NCBI RefSeq assembly: GCF_902148845.1
Contig: NC_043751.1
Location: forward strand, 19,125,586 to 19,189,585
Length of the DNA stretch: 64,000 nt
Direction of reading: 5' to 3'
From: Salarias fasciatus
Lineage: Eukaryota > Chordata > Actinopteri > Blenniiformes > Blenniidae
Position numbers and translations under genes: made by a program. Below, piece by piece: positions 1 through 12,100 of this stretch (position 1 is its first letter; each line of letters starts with the position of its first letter). The notes under the pieces are model-generated. The model saw nothing but the letters and a program-made list of their open reading frames with translations, was not told the origin of the DNA and did not search any database.

Positions 1-668
1 ATGTCTTGTGATATTATGATTAATGATTCAATAATGCAGAAGTTCTTGAAGTCTCTCTGAATTGCTAATGACAGCGATGGTGGTGGGGAAAATGCTGTTT
101 TGTAATTCTTGGTTTTACAGGCTGGTAGTAAGAACTGACACAGCCTCAGCATTAACAGGCTGACAGTTTTTGTTTGAGATAGAAGCAGCGGCCCTCTTTG
201 TTTCCTGTACAGATTGATTCAGGATTAAACTGAGACGTTCCGCTCAGCCGACTAAACCATTCCATGAGTTTGCGTTTAAAAAAAAAAAAAAAAAAAAAGT
301 TTCCAGTTGGGTTTTATTTATACGGTGCCAGTTAGAACAAAGCCACCTCGCTGCACTTCTTCATCCCAAAAATGCAGAGAAAAACCCCAACAATTCCACA
401 CGAGCCACAGTGGAAAAGGAAAAAGCAGAGAGAAACCTCTGCAGAGCAAACTCCTGCAGATCCAGACTCAGAACTGGCTGCGCTATTTGGAGTTGTAGAG
501 CAAACAAACAACAAAATGAAGTTCTTTTCAGACTCAAGCTAATTAACACACTTCAGATATGACTTAACCAGGAGATACTGCAGGACGGCCTATCAGAGAC
601 AAGCGCATAATGTTCATGACATGATTTCTTTTTTAATTTTTTGCACTTGTTTTCTTTTTGTACCACAG
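1..668. other. Presumed znf592 intron
   Basis: No coding exon is convincing here. The interval ends at a clean acceptor (cacag) in front of the first recognisable znf592 exon at 669, so it is most simply intron sequence of that gene, whose upstream exons lie off the left edge. A poly-A run lies near 278-298. Confidence 0.55.
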
Positions 669-3600
669 GTTTGTGAAATGTGCTCCATGCTGTTACCCAA
701 CAAGTGCAGCTTCAGAGCCCACCAGCGTCTCCATGCCCATAAGTCCCCTTACTGCTGTCCCGAGTGTGGCGCCTTGAGTCGCTCTGCAGACATACAGAAG
801 CACGTCAAGGAGAACTGCCTCCATTACGCCCGCAAGGCCTGGTACAAGTAAGTGATCCAGAAAGCAACTCTTAATTGAATAACCTTTAACGTGAGATTAA
901 TGCGTCTGTATTTCCTTTTCCTTTCAGATGTCTACACTGTGATACGGTTTTCAAGACAATTCAGTCTCAAAAAAGTCACGCGGAGGAAAAACACTGCGAA
1001 GCCGTTCATAAGTGCACCGGCTGCACGGCGATCTTCAAGACCTTTGACGGCTGCGACGAGCACATGAAGAATCGCCACCCTGTTACAACAGTAACCTCGA
1101 AGTCAGTCAACACCTCATGACCAGATTGTTAAAAAGTTATAGATTTGCTTTTATTGGGCATGTTTAATGGTTTTCTCCCCCTTTTTGCAGGTCGGTGTTG
1201 CAGTGTTCGTGCGGGAAGGTTTTTAAGAAAAAGCAGGCGCTGCATGATCACTTCAACCAAAGTATCCATAAGCGTCTGTCCTGTGTCTTCAAATGCCCAG
1301 AATGCAACTCGGTCTTTTCACAGAAGCTGCTGTTGATGCAGCACTTCAAGGTATGTCCCCAACGGAAAGGTTTCTTTTCCTTTTCCTTCGTTTATTTCAA
1401 ACAGGAAAACTTCAAGACATTTCAGATTTTTCACATTAACTGGAAGATTCAAATCTTTGAAGTTTTTGGTTGTTTCTTGCGAAGCAGTTATACCTCAATG
1501 AACAATTTATCTTTTTTTTACACAACATTTTTAAAATGACTCAATTCGCGTGGATACAAAAGGCTTTAAAAATAAAATATACAATAAATGGAATGAGGAA
1601 AATTGCTAAAATGAGTATCATTTCTAAAGAGGGGTGCTTAAAAATGAGAACACTGAGCACACAAAACTGCTTACAAAAGAGATAAAATGGCTACAATGTC
1701 CTTCCTGTGGCAATTAGATACTATAGCTTTTCTCTGTAAATAGTTTTTTACTGTGTTTTGTTAATTTCTTCTTTTCTGTGCTCGTTTCAGTCACTGTGAA
1801 GCTTTGTGCTAATAATTATTCAAAAGACTTATTTAATTTTATCCTGTTTTATTTGATATTCAACTTTATTCCCATTTATTCTACGTGGAAAGGAATTTCC
1901 CTCTAGGATTCATAAAATTTCTCTTTTCTAAAATGTCAAAACGGTCTTGAAAACACTAGAAAAGAAACGTGAAACTTATAAAATCAGGTACGAAAACAGC
2001 TGAAACTGTGATTCTAACTTTTGCCGTGCAGACTGTCCACGCTGGGATAATAACTATGGAGATGGAGAAGAACCGCGAAGTGGACGCAGCTGAGCAGGAC
2101 CAGGACTCACATCCCGCTCAACAGCAGAAGAGTCACTCGCTTGCCAAGCGCACGGAGAGTCCCAGAAAGAAGCCCGAGCGGGATAAAGGGCCTCACGTGA
2201 AACTCACCTGCTGGACTTGTGGCGAGTGTTTGCAGAAGTTCCCCGACCGGGACTCCTTCGTCGCCCACATGAAGGCCAATCACAGAAAGGTAAGGCTGCG
2301 GGTTATCTGTGGGACGAAGTGAATCATTTAAAAGAAGGGTTGAACTTAGGTCTAGTTTGCGTAGCGTTTTCCTTGACTTTCCTGGAGAATGTGTTTTACA
2401 ACGAGTCTGTCTGTTGTAATAATCGGAATCAGAAATACTTTATTGTACCTCAAAGGGGAATTCCTTTCCGTCACAGATGCTCCTTTTCGAAGGTCAAAGA
2501 CAGTAGGAAAGCACAAAATATATCAATCAATTTAACATAAGTACACATATTAATAAATAAAACAAAGAGATAAATCCAATGAGTGTTCTTCTGTATCTAA
2601 AAAGGATAAAATACGGTGTTTTAGTACTGCGCATTATGTAGCTTTTGCATATCAAGTAGTTATTGTGAATGAGGAGTTCTACAGTCTGATGGCCACAAGT
2701 ATAAATGATTTCCTGTGACGCTCTGTGGTGCGTTTTGGTGCGATCACTCTGGTACTGGATGTACCACTGCGACTAAAGGCCTCCACACACTGCAGGATAA
2801 TTGGGCCGAATTTTGCCCCGATCTTCTCCTCCCGATCGAAGCCGACAGGGTCCGATTGTCGGGAGTATGCAAATGAGTTCGGGTCCGATCTTCGTGTAGT
2901 GTGCGGTGTGTTCCGAGAGATTTTTTCCGGTCGGAGCCTGTCGGGAGGCGTCGGAAGGGGCGATCGTAGATAATGAACATGTTTAATATTTCCGATCGCA
3001 AATCCCGTAGTGTGTGGTGCGCTCCGAGAGGCGCCGATCAGCTCCCAGTAGAGCTGTCCACACCCTCGAAATAAAGCTCCTTGATTGGCTGAACAGCTCC
3101 GTCTCACCAAGGTGCCGCTGCTTAAAAAAAAAAATCCCCTCTCAGCTGTCAGAGCTTGGGACATGAATATATGTCTGTGAAATATATCCACTATATATGA
3201 CAGTGAAACAGAAAAGCCAGAGCTCCTAAACTCAGCCGTGCAGAAAGTGGGTCTGAATGGAGGAATCCAGGAGCGATGATAAACTCCGATTTGATGCATT
3301 CATCTTCATCTCCGCCAGTCCTGCAATAATCCCAATGTTTTAATTCATCTCAATTATTAACCATCACGGAAGAATGGGGAAAAAAAAAAAACTTGCCGCT
3401 GACTCCGTGCCTTCAGAGACAGAGTGGACTATAATGAAACTTTTCCTAATCAAAGCTCGTGTTTTTATTCTGATTTAAACTATCAAATATGTGGACAAAA
3501 AGAATGATTTAAGATATTTGGTGATTTAAAAAAGTAGCCTTTATTTGTCATGGACTGCTAATAACTTTACTGCTCCACTGGGGAGTAAAAAGTAAAAAAA

Positions 3601-5625
3601 CAAACAAACAAAAAAAAAACACACACAGAGATTAATAAGCTGAAGTATTATCAAATGTGGAGGGTAAATTATAAGAAAATGATCTGAAACTGTTTCCCTC
3701 TCCTGTACTGGAACATTTAAATCTTCTGACAAGGCGCTAACAGTCTGTGCTCGTGCCGCGGGGGGGGCTGGGCTGACAGAGCGATACCGATGTGAATGAA
3801 TGAACTGAATGAATGAATGAGTTCTCAGTCACGTTGGACTACGCAAGATTTGGAAGAGTGAGGAGCCGATTCTCGGCTGAAGAATCTGCTAGTGTGTGGT
3901 CTGCTCCAGAGCGACACCACACACTCGACGATCAGGAGAAGAAGATCGGGTGCGATCTGTCCTCTGTTGTCTTCTAGTGTGTGGTCTCTCAATCGGGGAA
4001 GATTGAAAAAAATCCTGTAGCGTGTGGCAGCCTTAACCAGCACATTGTGGAGTGGATGGGACACATTATCCAAGATGCCACAGACTCATAGAACATCCTG
4101 AGGAAAGTCCTGCAGATGTTGAAGGACCTCAGTCACCCCAGAAAATAGAGGCCAGTCTTCAGTGTTCTTAGTCCATTCCAGTTTATTGTCAATATGTAGT
4201 CCAAGGTATTTGTAATCATCAACCATGTCCACCCCGGCACATTAGTCCTCCTCATGTCCACAACCAGTTCCTTGGTCTTCGTCACATTGAGCACATTGGT
4301 GGTACACAGTGACAAGCTGCAGCTGTTTTACATTGTTCGCATTGCTTTTTGTGGATTTATTCATTCATACATCGCACCCGTACCTTCAAACCGAGTCCAC
4401 TGTTCTCTGTCAACAGTCAGTCAAGAGGTTTTCGTGCCACTATTGCGAGAAGGCCTTCAAAACTGCAACCATCATGAAAAGACACATTCGCACCGAGCAT
4501 AGCGGGAACAAGAGGACCTACACTTGTTGGTAAGATTTGAAAAAAGCAGTTTTATTGATTTTTCAGGTGATTTATTGTTGAGTTCTTTTTGTGTAAGAGC
4601 GATGTGTAAATTTACAAAGGGCCAAAAACTGCAGAGTTGCATGAGAGGAGACTCAAATGCCCGTCCATCATGGTCCGGTGTTCCAGATGAAAATAAGAGC
4701 CTGAGGCTGCACATACTGTGAGCATCAGCACTTTGCAAGGTCAATAAAAAGACAGAGCTGACTCTGATGACGCCTGCTGGTTCCACGTGTCCTGATAGAA
4801 GCTGCTCAGCCCGGTGAAAGACAAACAGTGGAGGAACAGAGCAGCTAAATGTGGATGAAATGGGCGTCAATGTAGTGGCTTATGGAGTGCATTTCTTTAA
4901 TTTTCTACACAGGTATTGCACGGATAACAAAAAAACCTTCAGAAAGAGTGTAACGCTGAAGAACCACATCAGTCTTATGCATGGAATTAAAAATCCTGAT
5001 CTGGGGCAAATGCCAAAGTCATCCATCCAGGAGTGCAAAAAGGCTTTTGGGAAGGTAGACATCTGTAAACAAAACGCATGCCTCTAAAAATACAAATGCT
5101 CTGTAGTTATGACTATTAAGTGTGTTGTTTTCTGATTTTCAGGGGTTTAAATCAGCAGGGCCCGCTGCGGGCCCGCAGACAGAGGGGCCGGAGCATGCCG
5201 GCGGTCTCGGAGCTTCTCCTTCAAAGCGCCTCAAAACTCAGTTCCGCTGTTCAAAGTGTGGTTTTGTCACAGACGACGGCGCACAGTTCCAGCAGCACAT
5301 ACCTCAGCATAAAACCGACGAAAACACTCCCCAGTGCCTTCACTGTGGCCTGTGTTTCACGTCCGTGCTGTCTCTCAACAGACATCTGTTCATAGTGCAC
5401 AAAGTCCGAGACCCCGCGGACTCGGAGGCAGGAAAAGAGCAGCGGCAGCAGCAGCAGGTGGATGTCAGGGAGCAGGAGCAGGATAATCAGCCAGTCCGAT
5501 CAGCCGAGGGCGACGCCGTGAACGACGGGCTGGCGGCAAGAAGTGAATCCGAGCCGTCGCAGGAAGAGCCGCAGAGCCCTCACTGCGCCAAGAACACAGA
5601 CTGTAACTCAAAACTGAGGTGCTGA
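669..5625 (+). CDS. znf592: Zinc finger protein 592, C-terminal part (partial gene)
   Basis: Nuclear C2H2 zinc-finger protein of the ZNF592/ZNF687 family; established knowledge places these with ZMYND8 in a chromatin-associated complex. Seven exons join in phase: 669-847, 928-1101, 1191-1350, 2032-2289, 4417-4529, 4913-5054, 5143-5625 (TGA). The read-through protein has spaced fingers such as [81 protein letters not shown] and [11 protein letters not shown], followed by the stretch [13 protein letters not shown] and an acidic, Gln-rich tail. [21 protein letters not shown] and [11 protein letters not shown] are what I recall from human ZNF592 rather than ZNF687. The N-terminal half lies outside the window. 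The donor at 1102 (gtcagt) is weak but fixed by phase. A LINE carrying a nested DNA transposon fills the intron 2290-4416. The neighbouring nmb gene supports the assignment. Confidence 0.88.
1351..2031 (+). other. znf592 intron, AT-rich
   Basis: Intron between two zinc-finger exons. It is AT-rich with T and A runs; I see no further exon, repeat family or RNA gene in it. Confidence 0.5.
2430..4316 (-). mobile_element. 5'-truncated LINE 3' fragment, split by a DNA transposon
   Basis: Two pieces of one LINE lie in minus orientation. The part at 4037-4316 reads as reverse transcriptase C-terminal sequence with the typical [15 protein letters not shown] stretch. The part at 2430-2773 reads as the end of the ORF ([13 protein letters not shown]-like) followed by a 3' tail that, on the minus strand, contains ACAATAAAGTATTTCTGATT. 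This tail style is common in fish L2/Rex-like LINEs. The copy is truncated and degenerate. A Harbinger-like element at 2777-4033 separates the two pieces, so the LINE is the older insertion. The exact family is not settled by eye. Confidence 0.65.
2777..4033. mobile_element. Non-autonomous Harbinger-like DNA transposon (about 1.26 kb)
   Basis: The ends are terminal inverted repeats: AGGCCTCCACACACTGCAGG at 2777 pairs with the complement of CCTGTAGCGTGTGGCAGCCT ending at 4033. Both sides carry a TAA triplet (2774-2776 and 4034-4036), matching the 3-bp TWA target duplication known for PIF/Harbinger. Subterminal motifs of the type 'tagtgtgtggt' recur inside (near 3008, 3890, 3978). No transposase ORF is visible. 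It interrupts the LINE at 2430-4316. Confidence 0.7.
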
Positions 5626-7180
5626 CGCGCTTCAGAAACTGCTCCGTCATCTTGTTCTAGAAGTGCAACTTAACAAAGGACACACAGTGTTTTCATCCGG
5701 AGGCGGCGCAGACAGCCTGGGACGTTTCATTCTGACAATTCAATTAAGGACTTCAAAGCAGTTGCAGTATATTGATGCAGATCCTAAATAAATAACAGTA
5801 TTTTCATAATAAATTTAATCTTGCATGTTGGTCACATATTAACCTTGCCTTCCAAATACACCTATGCTACAACTGAAGTTTTTTTTTTTTCTTCTTTTTT
5901 TTAAGTTTTCAGCAAATGTTCCGTCCACCCCAGCCGGAGACTCAGGAATGTCTGTTTTCAGTTGCGTCGTCGTTTAAGTGAATGGGGTCGGCTGTTCACC
6001 GTGGTAATCAAGAGCAAGTTAAATCTCCTAAATTTAGCGTGAAGTATTTAATCCAAGCTACAACATGCACATACCCGGATGTGTGTTCACATTAATTTTT
6101 CACGTCGTCATTACTTTGCATTACAAATCTTGACTTTTCGCTCACCGTATATTGCAGAAATTGGTGTAGTCTGAGCATTTTAAAAGCAGTATGTCTGTAT
6201 TCATGCTAAACAGTTAGGATCTCAAGTGAGAGCACATGTTATGATGGAGTCGTCCCTCCAATCAAAGCCTGGTAAAGTTGGGCTATAAATACAAGCTAAA
6301 GCTTAATTTGACTATTTAAATACTCTTCTTTTTTTTTTATTTGTTGTCTAAATGTTTGTGAGTGCATGTATTGTTTCAGGTTGTTGGGTTTTTATAGGTT
6401 TGGAGGAAATGGAGGTATTATATTTGTGCTTCAGCAGTATTTAAAATACCTCAGCTCGCCAGAAATGTGTTTTCTTTCTTTCTTTCTATTTACTGGCAAG
6501 CGAACAGTCAATGTTATGTCAAATCAGGGTACATAGTTTTGGATAATCTAGAGCAGTTTGTGCGAGACGTTGCTTTGCAAATCGGAACCTGGCGTGACGG
6601 CGATCCAAACGAGACGTTTGGCACGCAGACTCGGCAGGTTCTGCTTTGTGAATCAGCTCCTCTTGTTTTGTATCGACTAAAGTGACAGTTCCTACCTCCG
6701 AGGAAAATGGCAGTGATTGTTAAGCATTGAACGACTTCGAGAAGTTGCATTTATTCTCAGTGCAATGTAGAGATTAGTTTCTAGAGTATGTATTATCCCC
6801 TGTTTTAAAAATTTTATAAATTGTTTTTGGGAATGATATTATGTCTTTCTGGTCATATTGACTTATATTTGCCTATGTGAACTTTCCTATGAAAGTGCTG
6901 TATGAGCTCTTAAATCCTCTGCGAGTCCTTAAATGTCCACGCTGCAGGGGCTGTGCTATCTGTCCGTCGTCGGTTCTTTTGTAACGTTTTGTCGATTGAT
7001 ATTTGTACTTTTGATACCGTGCTAACTGAGGACTTGTATTGGAATGTAATGTGTACATATAGTAACCAATGAAACCTGGATTCACAGCATTTCTTAAACC
7101 ATTACACTTGTTCGGCATGCAGTGGCCTATGTGCCTTTGCTGTTTTGTTTACTTTGCAAATAAAATGGAGCATTTAATTG
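5626..7180 (+). other. znf592: Long 3'UTR of znf592
   Basis: No coding potential is seen after the TGA at 5623-5625. Possible early polyadenylation signals lie near 5788-5815. A good AATAAA at 7159-7164 precedes the nmb promoter, so a 3'UTR of about 1.5 kb is likely. A short TTTC run lies at 6473-6487. Confidence 0.5.
7159..7164 (+). terminator. Poly(A) signal AATAAA, probable znf592 end
   Basis: Canonical hexamer in 'gcaaataaaatgg', about 265 bases upstream of the nmb start codon and in the correct orientation for znf592. Confidence 0.45.
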
Positions 7181-7427
7181 GACGCCGGCTTGTGATTTCC
7201 TGTCTCCCACTGGCTTTTTGTGTGCTTTGCAGTGAGGTCATGCACTCTTCGATCGTCACATGGCACTCTAATGTGCGCCCTGCGTCCAATAAGCAATAAC
7301 TCGGGGTGCCATTAGAATATTTAGCCCGTCCTTTCTCAGTATAACTGCCTGTCCCCCCCGTAGTAAGAGAGGCGCGAAGGGGTTTTAATTAACTCGGACT
7401 GAAGCTGCGAAAGGCACGTTTTCAAAG

Positions 7428-7963
7428 ATGAAAGGCGCTTTGACAAAGAGCTGCAGAGGAGGATGCCTGTCTTCTTTCATCCTTATCTCATACGTCGTCA
7501 TGACCGCTTCAATGACTCTTGATCTGACCGAGCTGAGAAACAGAGTTTCAAAGCTGAAAGTGAATCCAAAGGGCAATCTGTGGGCAACAGGTAGGAAACC
7601 GAGCATAAATATTAAAGACCGTTTTTTTTTTAGAATGCATTCTGCAGTTTCGACTGATTTTGCATGTTTTTGCTTCAACAGGTCACTTCATGGGGAAGAA
7701 GAGTGTCGTGGACAGTTCGTTCATGGAGTCTGCTTTTCAGAACGTTAAAGCTCCCAATGAAGCTACAGCAGTTCGCCCTCTGCAAGGAGTGGAAGACCTT
7801 CAAGCACAGCTCCTCCAGATGTTGAAAACTGCTCAAGAAACAAGAGAAAAGGCACTGGACATGTGAGTTAGTATTCATGGTAATATGATCATTGCGTTTG
7901 AACAGTGTGCTGAATGTCTCATTGTGTTTTTTGCTCCATTCATTTAGAGGAGATCCTGCTTGA
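7428..7963 (+). CDS. nmb: Neuromedin B preproprotein
   Basis: Secreted bombesin-family neuropeptide precursor that acts on the NMB receptor (BB1), a G-protein-coupled receptor. Three coding exons: 7428-7590, 7682-7862 and 7948-7963, giving 119 residues, the usual length for the family. An N-terminal hydrophobic signal segment (about residues 12-28) is followed by the conserved peptide GNLWATGHFMGKK, in which the Gly after HFM is the amidation donor and KK the processing site. Intron 1 interrupts the glycine codon between ATG and HFM of the mature peptide, so both exons are needed for activity. Exon 3 supplies only the last few residues (IGDPA). The start codon is followed directly by the basic and hydrophobic residues of the signal peptide. 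The upstream znf592 gene is the expected neighbour. Confidence 0.93.
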
Positions 7964-8056
7964 GGAACGCTGCTTCCAACAGATGTTACATCCTAACTGT
8001 GATCATCTGATTTCACACTGATGAAGAGGAGAAGAGTCTTAAATTTTGTTTAAAAA

Positions 8057-8062
8057 AATAAA
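8057..8062 (+). terminator. Poly(A) signal AATAAA, probable nmb end
   Basis: Canonical hexamer about 95 bases after the nmb stop codon. Confidence 0.45.
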
Positions 8063-9142
8063 AATACAAGCTCTGATATAAATGTTTCTTTAGTCTGATA
8101 TAACATGTTTGATAACTGTATTCTTTTTTTAATTATTTTTGCAAGGTTTTTCTTTGTCAATCGTTTATTCTATTAAAAAGAGCAAATTATAAATTTGATG
8201 TGTTTCATTTGTGTTCTTTGCATGATGGCCAAATGACTGTCCATGAAATGAGCAAAAAAGACTTAATCTGAGTCTGTGAATTTTGATATTATAGAACATT
8301 TATAGAACAACTTTGCTATCTAATTTGCTATCTAATTTGATCTCATAAGACATGAAAATTACAAGAATTACAGAACACAAAATATTGTAAAATCAGATGT
8401 TTATTCCTATTTTTTTTTTTTATCTTGAGATATGTCTAATTAAATTTTAAACAATGCTTGAAACTCAGTTGATATTAGAAATACCTGCAATGTACATCAA
8501 ATCAGATGGAAAAAGAGGAACAGAACATTTATACTGTTTGTATAAATAGTTTGAAGACTTGGAATTGCAGATGTGAACCATTCACATGTTTTCTGGACCT
8601 GAACAAAGGTGACACAAGTATGGAAAAATATAAACAATATTAGTAATTTTTCGGAATATGAAATTCCAAACGTGTTATGTACCTGGGGCAAATTAAAGAC
8701 AGAGTCAAGACAGAAAGTACATACTTACAAGAAAATAATCACCAGGAATTTGCTCAGTGCAAATGCCCTAATAAATAAGAGTGGCTGGAATTGTGGTTTA
8801 TTTGATAGAGAAAATTGCCTCTATATTAAGACTAAAACAGAATACAAATCATCTCATTTTTTTAAATCAATAAAAAAATCAAGTTGAAATTGTTGTTTGA
8901 AAACTATACAATTATTGAAATACAACAAAAAAAAGGCACTAGATAAAAAGCCTGTTGATGTGAGCGGAATGTAGCTGCTCTTCATACTTCCACCAGTAGG
9001 TGTCAGTGTTACACCGTCACGCTGAAGGCAAACTGTGGAGCAAAGCAAGAGGAAGAAGCCACGGCTTACAGCTTCCGGCATGTGAACCGTCGTGGGTTGT
9101 GCTTTTCTCAGAGATAAACATTTTTAAAATAGACGTTAAGTT
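8063..9142. other. Intergenic, nmb to kti12
   Basis: AT-rich sequence with no convincing exon or repeat. The last 150 bases, with 'aggtgtcagtgttaca', are less AT-rich and should hold the kti12 promoter and 5'UTR; no TATA box is evident. Confidence 0.4.
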
Positions 9143-12100
9143 ATGCCGCTAATAGTGATGTGTGGCTACCCCTGTAGTGGTAAAACACAAAGGGCAGAAG
9201 AACTGAAGGGGTATTTTGAAAACAGCGGCCAGCGGAAGGTTCACATTGTGGGAGATGGCGGGCTGGACGTGGACAGAAACACAGTTTACTCAGGCAAGTC
9301 GATTTCTATCTCAATACAGTCTCGCCATCTGCTGTTCCTCCCTGGAAAGAGGCTGTGAAAAAATTAATAGAAGGAAGTGAAGGACAGCAGGTGATAATGT
9401 ATTTCTGTCTGTCCAGGGTGTGTCACCAGAAATTCATGGTGCATTGAACTGAGTTTGAGACGTGAATTTACTTTGGCACAATCCTGACACAACTCTACAC
9501 TCTATTTAGGAATGCCTCTTACTTCAGCTTTACTGTTAAATTCTCCCATATGACACAATTTTACATAAAATAATAACATCCAGCAAATGAGAGACAATAT
9601 TTATTTTTTTCAACATATTGAGACGTATTAAGCCCGTATTAAGCCCGTATTAAGCCTGTATTAAGACGAATGTGAAACAGGTTTTTAGAAAGTAGTCCTG
9701 GACCTCTTGCTGTTCTTTTGTTTCAGATTCTCAAAAGGAGAAACATGTCAGAGCATCTCTGAAAGCTGAAGTCGAAAGGTGAGTGTTCATGTCTGTTTTT
9801 TACAGAGATCTAACACTCATACCCCTATCCAGTAACATTTTTTCTTCTTTTAGGAAGGTCAACAAAGACGACATTGTTATTTTGGACTCATTAAATTACA
9901 TTAAAGGTAAATCTGAAAAAAAAGGTGTGATGCACTTGGTGAAATTTTGATTCTCAGTTTAATATTGGGATTTCTGTTGAAAACTGAAATATGTTACAGG
10001 TTATCGCTACGAACTGTTCTGCCTCATCAAACATGCACAGACACCACACTGCCTGGTGAGAGCAATGAAGAATTGACTTACATTTAGAGGCTTTCTGATC
10101 TTCCGTTCACAAATAAAGCTCAGATATTTCTTTGTTTATTTTGATGAAGGTGTACTGTTTGACATCACATGAACAGAGCTCGTCATGGAACACCAGCCGA
10201 GACGCCGCTGAGCAATACAGCCAGGACATGTGAGTTAAAAACCTCCACACAACTTACTGTGTGACACTGACTGGAGAAAGAAAATCAACTTTTTTTTGAC
10301 TGTGTCTGGTCTTTTTAAAGCTTTGACGCGTTAGTTCAGAGATTTGAAGCACCGGACTCCAGAAACAGATGGGACAGCCCTCTCTTCACCATCCTGAAAG
10401 ACGACACGCTTCCCTTTGAAGAAATTTCTGATGCACTTCTCAAAAGAAAAGCACCCCCACCAAACCAGTCGACCCAGAGTGTAAATCTCAGATGCTGTTC
10501 ATTACAAGCGTGCACTATTCACTCTTTGTCATCCAAACATTGTTTTAATATGACATTAAGAATAGATTTTTTTTTTCTTTTTTTAACAGCAACCATTGTC
10601 CTCGTCAAACTTCTTGTACGAGCTGGACAAGATCACACAGGAAATGTTAATGGTATGTCTGCACTTCCTTTTTGAATTCCTTGTCATTTGTAAATCCCTC
10701 AGACAATCAATTTGACAGAATGAAAGCGCAATAATGGCACAATAGATGTGGGAACGTGCTGGAATTTTTTTTTTTTTTTTTTTATAGGGCAAGCTCTTTA
10801 ATGTGTCTTTAAAAACAAACTTCATTCGGATCTATCTCTTTAGATATTCCTTTTCTAAAATCTAAATGTTAAGCAAATAAATCAAAATTAAAACATGCAG
10901 GAATCAAAATGAAATGGTCAAGATGTCAGCTGTTAAAAACCTATTGTTCAGCAGTGAAGACTGGACTCAATGCTGTTGATTTCCCTCCATCAATACAAGG
11001 CTAACAGGCTTTTATTGCCCACTGACAGTTTCTCGGTCAGTACATTCAACTAATCTGCGTGAACATGGAAATTCGTCACTATTGACCAAGGAGCTCTGAC
11101 GCCTTTGATGAGTTTGAATTGGCGCTTAATGATGTGAAAACTCCTGATTATCAGTAAACAGCGGCGTCTTCCACTCAAAAGAGGCACTTGTTGAAGGCAA
11201 TTTAACTCTGTCATTGACTTCTTTATTTTTGGAGCTACAATTTGGATTCAGGCGATTTAATATTGATGATAATGTTAAACCGTTATTGTGTGAGCCGCTT
11301 GTCGTTACCAAAGAGCCTCCAAAATCCACCACACACGTCGCATGAATGTGCGCAAGCAAGAAATCAATGAAGCAGAGTGATAACTTACTGGCATCTGCAA
11401 CAAAAATCAATGAAGTCAATCGGCAGGCAAGTGTTTTAAATACCTAAGAAATGACCTGTGTCTTTGATTTGCCATGGAGTAGACTCATTTCTTATTGGGT
11501 CACTTGTCTATTTCTACACTAATGTTTGTTCATGTCGATTTAATGTTTTGAACTATTTGTATTATTAATATTACATTTTTTTTTCAGGCAATTTTTGATG
11601 CACAGAAGACGAGTGTCCCAGGGGATCTGATCTCATTTCCTGGCGCTACAGAGAAGATATCCTTTTTTTTTCTGCTTGATGTACGCTCCTTCACATTTAC
11701 TTCAAATATAATGCTTTGATTTATCTTTTAGTAGTTGGGCTTCAATATCATATCACAATGTGTGTGTATGTGAAAGTTAATGGCTTTCTGGATATCTGTT
11801 TCACCTCCGTTAATGTCTGCTGATTCATGTTTATCTCCCGCCTCCTTTGTGGAGTCACGTTTCCTCACCCGTGTGCGGCAAAGCCCCGAGTAATAAAAGA
11901 CTTGTCAGAAGGAGATGCAGGAATGGGTGTCCATCAAAAAGCTCAAATTGGAAAAAACCTCAACCAAGTAGCATGAAAGGTCTTCGCCTGTAAAAGCATG
12001 CAGGAGATGATTGAGAGAAAACTGATTATACAAATGAGTGGATGTCTCTAGGCAACAGTGTTGTGTCTTTTACTTTCATGTGTTTTTTTTTTTTTTTTCT

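Noticed and set aside
307-498. 63-codon open frame at the left end as a gene
   Set aside because: No splice sites or family similarity; treated as znf592 intron.
2679-3299. 206-codon minus-strand open frame
   Set aside because: It lies over the LINE 3' end and the Harbinger-like insert; its end matches LINE protein and the rest is non-coding transposon.
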